In this document: piece by piece, positions 59,570 to 64,000 of the stretch
Layout: each line of letters opens with the position of its first letter
How positions within the stretch are numbered: position 1 is the first letter of the stretch
The notes under the pieces: generated by a model
The model's database searches: none
What the model saw: only the letters and a program-made list of their open reading frames with translations
What the model was told of the DNA's origin: nothing
Source: Paenibacillus thermotolerans
GTDB lineage: Bacteria > Bacillota > Bacilli > Paenibacillales > YIM-B00363
Direction: 5' to 3'
Assembly: GCF_028745515.1 (NCBI RefSeq)
Contig: NZ_JAQZSG010000021.1
Span: 1-64,000 of the forward strand
Length of the DNA stretch: 64,000 nt
Made by a program: the position numbers and the translations under genes

Positions 59570-61129
59570 TTAGAACGTCTTATCGTCGGTGTACTGATTT
59601 CTAACCTTCAATATTTCTTCCAGATTGTCGAAAAATAAGTCCACGAGAGCCGGATCGAAATGATGGCCGCGTTCCTCGCGAAAGTACGTTAATATGTCCT
59701 CCAGCGGCCAAGCCTTCTTGTACACTCTTTCGCTGCCGAGCGCATCGAATACGTCCGCAATGGCCGTAATTCTGCCGTATATATGTATTTCCTCACCGGC
59801 CAAGCCGAGCGGATATCCTTTACCGTTATATTTCTCATGATGCTGCTGTGCGATGATCGCCGCCGCTTTCATGATTTTCCGATTCGAATGCTTGAGCATC
59901 GCATAACCGTAACTGGTATGATTTTTAATCATCTCGAATTCTTCGTCCGTAAGCTTGCCCGGCTTGTTGAGAATCGCATCGGGTATGGCGACCTTGCCGA
60001 CGTCGTGCATCGGCGAGGCCAACCGAATAAGCTCGGCTTCCTCTTCCGAGAGCCCCGCTTTCAGCGCCAATATTTTGGAATATTCCGCGACTCTCTTTAC
60101 GTGGTTTCCGGTTTCCTTCGAACGGGTTTCCGCAATTTCGCCCAAGGTGAAAATGATTTCCTTCTGGGTCGTTTCCATTTCGTCGTTCAAATAAATATTT
60201 TCGAACGCGACGGAAACGTTGGAGGAATAAATTTCGATCAAGTACCGATCCCACTCGTCAAGGCTTGTAACTCCCTCGAGGTAGATGACGTTTTCCGTGC
60301 CGGTCTTGCTTTGAAAATAGCACGTAAAATGATCCTCGTAAAATTTGCCTCTTCGCTCCCGGAACGTTTCTTCAATGCTTCTCAAGGCATGGGGAGGGAC
60401 GATATCCTGAACCTTCTCCCTGTCCTGCGGATATCCGCCCGTTGCCGCCAAAATATATATGTCTTCCTGGCCCTTGGCGACGGCATAGCTTTTGCAATGG
60501 ACCGCGTTGTCCAGCTTTAACAGCGAGGTAAGCTGGGTCAGCACGCCGCTGGCGAATTTCTTGATCGATTGGAGCTCGAATAGGGTTGAGGACGATTTGA
60601 TGATGTCCTCCAACCCCTTCTTATTGTTCTCGATTACCGTAATGTCCCGGTAGGAGCGAAGCGCGGCAATGATGGTCGTAAACAGCTTCTGGCTCGTTAA
60701 TTCCGTTTTTTCCTTGTAGTCGTTAATATCGTAGTCCGTAATAACGGTCCTCTCCGGCGCTTGACCCGGCTGGCCCGTTCGCAAAATAATGCGGACGGAC
60801 TGGTTTCGAAGCTGTTCCCGGACGTACTTGACCACGTTCAAGCCGGAATGTTCCTTCTCCATGACGACGTCGAGCAGCAGCAGAGCAACGTCCGGATTCG
60901 CTGCGACGGCTTCGTAAGCCTCTTTCTCGGAATAAGCGCTGACAAATTCGAGCCGCCGGCCGTCAAATACGACGTCGCCGAGCACCATCTTCGTAATATG
61001 ATGAATTTCCTTCTCATCGTCAATAATGAGGACTTTCCAATATGGCTGCTCCTGCCTCTGTTCCCTTGCAACCGGAGCTTGTTCCTCGTCGGCAAAAAAC
61101 AGCACGTCGTTATTCGATGGATTACTCAT
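59570..61129 (-). CDS. Response regulator with DUF3369 and HD-GYP domains
   Basis: A 519-residue protein. A receiver domain (about 30-150: LIIDDEKEIH, phospho-acceptor Asp in LLLLDVVM, then TGQPGQAP) is followed by a DUF3369-type GAF-like region (about 165-325). A C-terminal HD-GYP domain (about 335-510) has MHDVGKVAIPD and HHEKYNGKGYP. HD-GYP enzymes degrade cyclic di-GMP, so it probably lowers this messenger when phosphorylated. ATG 61129 has GGGAGG 5 nt upstream and overlaps the end of the kinase gene; an ATG 15 bases earlier lacks a ribosome binding site. The kinase gene is frameshifted, so its input may be lost. Confidence 0.88.
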   Translation of the reverse strand: MSNPSNNDVLFFADEEQAPVAREQRQEQPYWKVLIIDDEKEIHHITKMVLGDVVFDGRRLEFVSAYSEKEAYEAVAANPDVALLLLDVVMEKEHSGLNVVKYVREQLRNQSVRIILRTGQPGQAPERTVITDYDINDYKEKTELTSQKLFTTIIAALRSYRDITVIENNKKGLEDIIKSSSTLFELQSIKKFASGVLTQLTSLLKLDNAVHCKSYAVAKGQEDIYILAATGGYPQDREKVQDIVPPHALRSIEETFRERRGKFYEDHFTCYFQSKTGTENVIYLEGVTSLDEWDRYLIEIYSSNVSVAFENIYLNDEMETTQKEIIFTLGEIAETRSKETGNHVKRVAEYSKILALKAGLSEEEAELIRLASPMHDVGKVAIPDAILNKPGKLTDEEFEMIKNHTSYGYAMLKHSNRKIMKAAAIIAQQHHEKYNGKGYPLGLAGEEIHIYGRITAIADVFDALGSERVYKKAWPLEDILTYFREERGHHFDPALVDLFFDNLEEILKVRNQYTDDKTF

Positions 61130-62647
61130 GGCCGCCTCCCGCATGCATCGGAATTAGTATCGTGAATCGCGTTCCCTTGCCTAGCGCGCTGTCTACTTTA
61201 ACGGTTCCCCCAAGCGATTGGGTTACGAGATTATACACGATGTGCATCCCCAAGCCGGTCCCGCCCTTGCCTCGATTCGTAGTAAAGAACGGTTCGAATA
61301 TCCGCTTCACCACATCCTCCGGCATCCCTTTGCCGTCGTCGGCGTATGTAATGACGGCTTGGCGGCCGTCCTCGCGTATATGGATGGAAATCGTTCCTTC
61401 ATCATCGCTGCTATATGCGTGTATCAGCGAATTCATAATTAAATTTGTAATGATTTGCGAAAGAGCGCCGGGATCGCTGAAAAGCTCGATCCGCTCGTCC
61501 CCTTCCACGACGACGCGGTGCTTCGTCTTTTTTAGATTCGGCTGGAGGCTGGTTAGTATTTCTTTGATGTAGCCGGACACTTGAAACTTCCGTTTCGCGT
61601 CTACCGAGCGGTCCACCGCGACCTGTTTAAAGCTTCGGATCAGCTCGGACGCCCGATGAAGGTTTGTCAAAAGCATGGAGGCGGTTTCGCGAACCGTCTT
61701 CATATATTCTTCCAGATCGGAGCGTTTCATTTGATTTTGCTCATAGATCTCGGCAAATTGCTTCGTCTTCTCTTCCAAGTAGGAGGCTGCGGTCACCCCT
61801 ACGCCAACGGGGGTGTTGATTTCATGCGACACTCCGGCGACCAAACTTCCGAGCGCGACCATTTTTTCCGATTCTACCAACTGGTTTTGGGCTGTCTGAA
61901 TCGTCTGCATCGCTTCCTGCAGCTCCCGGAACGGGCCTCAAGCTGATGCACCATATCATTGAAGGCCGAAGCCACTTCATTGATTTCCTGGCTCGATTGC
62001 AATGTAATATCCTCGTACGGTTGACCGCTCTTGACCGATATCGCCGCTTGCCGCAGCACCATCAACGGTTTGATCAGCATTTTGCGGATAATGAACCACA
62101 AAGCGACAAGCAGAAGCAGTGTAATCGAGACGCCTACGATAATGATGAGCTGAACCCGATTCCGGATCAGCGCAATATTTTCGGACGCGTCAAGGATCAG
62201 CTCGATCGCTCCTGCTATGGCTCCGTCTTCCATTAATGGGCTTGTAAGCACCACTTTAAACACGCCGTCGCGATCACGATAGATCGGGGAAACCTGCGCG
62301 CCGCCTTCGGTCAAATGCCGCAAGGTGCCGTCCGGAGTCGGCTGACCGATTCGTTCCCTGTCCGTAGAGGCAAGAATATTTTTCGAGCCCAACAGCGTTA
62401 GCTGCAGTACGTCGTCATTCTTATATTCGATGTAATCAAAAATTTGCTGGACGTCCACTATCGACCGCGATTCCTCATATCGGGCGTTAATCGCTGTGGC
62501 GATTCCTTCCAATTGGCTCACATAAGACTGCTGCACGGATTTTTCAAGAGAGAAGGAGTCGAACGCGATTATAACGGACATCGTTAGAAACGTAACAATG
62601 GAAACTAAGATGACAATTCTTTTTTGTAATGATATTTTTCGCGACAC
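61122..62647 (-). pseudogene. Membrane sensor histidine kinase, split by a frameshift
   Basis: Two frames together give one kinase of about 508 residues. The first (GTG 62647 to 61874) has a helix, an extracellular sensor domain, a second helix and a HAMP-like segment ending FNDMVHQLEAR. The frame then runs into unrelated residues. The continuation FRELQEAM is in another frame and leads into the ORF at 61910, with phospho-acceptor His in VAGVSHEINTPVG, N-box IITNLIMNSLIHAY, DDGKGMP and GGTGLGMHIV. One missing base at about 61930-61937 explains the split. It overlaps the HD-GYP regulator by 8 nt, so they are partners. Whether this is decay or a sequencing error cannot be told from the sequence. 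Confidence 0.78.
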
Positions 62648-62671
62648 GGCGCTTCTCCCGTCCGATTGTTG

Positions 62672-63052
62672 TTATTCGATCTCAAATTGTTTTGTTAAGG
62701 ATACGTCGTAAGGAGTGTGGTCGTTATTGTGCAAGGAAACTCGAAGCTTATGCTTGCCCGGATCTAAGTCCTTAATTACCGTCTTTTCCTGCTTGACGCC
62801 TTCTTTGGGCCCGTCGTCCAAATACATATGAATGTGGCCTTCGCCTGCTTCCCGCGCATGACCGTAATGCTCCGCCGAGATGCTTAAATCCGTAATAATC
62901 GTTACCGTCACGTCATTGCCGTCAATCTCCAAAGCGACGTCAAGCGTAGGCTTATACTCCTCTTTCGGTTCGGAGGACGCTCCCGAACTTGCGGCGCTTC
63001 CGCAAGCCGTTAAAGTAACGCAGGCAAGCAGTGCTACATACAGCAACCTCAT
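62672..63052 (-). CDS. Small secreted lipoprotein with Ig-like fold
   Basis: A 126-residue lipoprotein. The signal sequence ends in the lipobox TLTAC (Cys17), followed by a Ser/Gly linker and a beta-rich domain (about 38-126: DVALEIDGNDVTVTII, HIHMYLDDGPKE, DPGKHKLRVSLHNNDHTPY). Its His-rich HIHMYLDD and HNNDHTPYD segments resemble metal- or ligand-binding surface domains of the DUF4399/superoxide-related type. ATG 63052 has AAGGTGG about 9 nt upstream. It precedes the kinase gene by 25 nt and may be part of the sensor system, for example as its ligand-binding partner; that is inference. Confidence 0.7.
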   Translation of the reverse strand: MRLLYVALLACVTLTACGSAASSGASSEPKEEYKPTLDVALEIDGNDVTVTIITDLSISAEHYGHAREAGEGHIHMYLDDGPKEGVKQEKTVIKDLDPGKHKLRVSLHNNDHTPYDVSLTKQFEIE

Positions 63053-63143
63053 GCTTTTTTCCACCTTTATATATTTGTATTTTTGTGTAATTCGACAGGA
63101 ACGGTCATTATTCCTTCTCATTTGGCAACATCAAATAGGTCCA

Positions 63144-63172
63144 TAGACTCTGTTCATCATACGGAATATACT
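63144..63172 (+). promoter_or_regulatory. Probable promoter for the ADP-ribosylglycohydrolase gene
   Basis: TAGACT at 63144-63149 and TATACT at 63167-63172 are 17 nt apart. It lies 45 nt upstream of the ATG. Confidence 0.45.
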
Positions 63173-63217
63173 TCGTAATAGGTGGAAAACACATGCCCAA
63201 ACTAGGAGCTGATACCA

Positions 63218-64000
63218 ATGAAAATTAGCAGTCATGCCTGGTTCAAACTCGCGACCGATCTGCACATCGAATTGCTGCAGGCTGAAGAGGAAGGGAAAGT
63301 CGTTACAGGGCTTAAGGAACAAATCGAACGCATTCAGTCGATGAACGAATGGGATCCCGACAAGGAACGGCTGGCGGGGGACCTTCTCGACCGAACGAGC
63401 TCGCTTCCGGATCGGGAGGAGTATCGTTATGCCGAGCCGTCTGCACTTGAATCGATACGAGCTTCCCGCCCGGCGCGCAAGTTTGCTGCAGCGCCGCACA
63501 GCACGGGGAAGGAATTGTACGATAAGCTCTACGGAGCATGGTTAGGCCGCTGTGCAGGCTGCTTGTTGGGTCAGCCGGTGGAGGGCTGGAGGCGCGCAAA
63601 TCTGGTCGGACTTTTGAAAGAGTCCGGCAATTATCCGATATCCTATTATTTATCTTCCGAGCTGCCCCGGCACTTGATCGACAAGTACCAGATCCGAAAC
63701 GAAGGGCAAGTATACGGCAGCAAGTTTATTAATTGGATTAATAATGTGGAGCACATGGTAGAGGATGACGACACGAATTATACGATCATCGGTCTTGCGA
63801 TATTGGAGAAATACGGTTACGATTTCTCGCCGGATGACGTAGCGGAAGCATGGCTGATGAATTTGCCGATCCTTCACGTGTGCACCGCCGAACGCGTAGC
63901 CTATAAAAACCTGATCAACCTGATCGAGCCTCCTCTGTCCGCATCTTACCGGAACGTGTACCGCGAATGGATCGGTGCGCAAATTCGCGCCGACTTTTTC
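63218..64000 (+). CDS. ADP-ribosylglycohydrolase family protein (partial)
   Basis: The first 261 residues of a larger protein cut by the window end. An N-terminal region of about 105 residues, with no known fold seen, precedes YDKLYGAWLGRCAGCLLGQPVEG, the start of the DraG/ADP-ribosylglycohydrolase domain. The Mg2+-binding segment EDDDTNYT (Asp183 to Thr186) is intact. Such enzymes remove ADP-ribose from proteins or small molecules, but several members act on other N-glycosidic compounds. ATG 63218 has AGGAG about 10 nt upstream. The remaining metal-binding aspartates would lie beyond the window. Confidence 0.82.
   Translation, partial: MKISSHAWFKLATDLHIELLQAEEEGKVVTGLKEQIERIQSMNEWDPDKERLAGDLLDRTSSLPDREEYRYAEPSALESIRASRPARKFAAAPHSTGKELYDKLYGAWLGRCAGCLLGQPVEGWRRANLVGLLKESGNYPISYYLSSELPRHLIDKYQIRNEGQVYGSKFINWINNVEHMVEDDDTNYTIIGLAILEKYGYDFSPDDVAEAWLMNLPILHVCTAERVAYKNLINLIEPPLSASYRNVYREWIGAQIRADFF

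Overview
The window looks like chromosomal DNA of a spore-forming Bacillales bacterium, most probably a Paenibacillus or close relative. Supporting signs are strong AGGAGG-type ribosome binding sites, many TTG and GTG starts, a BmrC/BmrD-type heterodimeric efflux pump, a SleB-type cell wall hydrolase, TGTNA-N7-TNACA (GlnR/TnrA-type) boxes, copper-amine-oxidase-like stalk domains, an LplA/LplB/YtcP-type sugar transporter with a membrane-bound AraC regulator, and a very large decapeptide-repeat protein ending in a WIAG-like tail. No rRNA, tRNA, complete insertion sequence, prophage or CRISPR array was found.

Layout. 0-3 kb: an intergenic inverted-repeat cluster, a carotenoid-type membrane protein with two small upstream genes, and a YhfC-family membrane protease whose promoter is embedded in an ATT triplet tract. 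3.1-9.1 kb: one 1994-residue protein built of about 170 decapeptides. Six of its 390-bp blocks are exact-length higher-order repeats. 9.2-10 kb: a run of very small genes, one with its own promoter and terminator. 10-15.9 kb: dehydrogenases, two aldo/keto reductases and a SleB-like hydrolase. 16.1-23.6 kb: an efflux operon (two ABC half-transporters, MFS, MATE) with a sugar isomerase-like gene inside it. 23.9-28.6 kb: a flavin-dependent dehydrogenase, a lipid kinase, a two-component system and a lipoprotein. 28.8-38.5 kb: alpha-galactosidase, a bacterial-Ig repeat protein, an ABC exporter, PspC, an SDR and beta-mannosidase. 39-43 kb: glutamate dehydrogenase with two nitrogen-regulator boxes, and topoisomerase III. 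43-46 kb: an aldehyde dehydrogenase remnant, DinB, and a secreted alpha/beta hydrolase.

46-59.5 kb is the most coherent accessory region. It holds a frameshifted methyltransferase, a regulator that appears to join a GGDEF-like domain to a winged helix, an epimerase-like protein lacking the usual catalytic lysine, a dihydrodipicolinate-synthase-family lyase, a solute-binding lipoprotein with two permeases, a membrane AraC regulator, a zinc-free medium-chain dehydrogenase and an FAD-dependent oxidoreductase. Together they look like an uptake and oxidative catabolic locus for an unknown carbohydrate. 59.5-64 kb: an HD-GYP response regulator, its frameshifted histidine kinase partner, a lipoprotein, and the start of an ADP-ribosylglycohydrolase that runs off the window.

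Most gene calls rest on family motifs read directly from translation. Functions at substrate level are inference. Two conserved genes (46.3-47.3 and 61.1-62.6 kb) each carry one apparent single-base frameshift, which could be real decay or a sequencing error.
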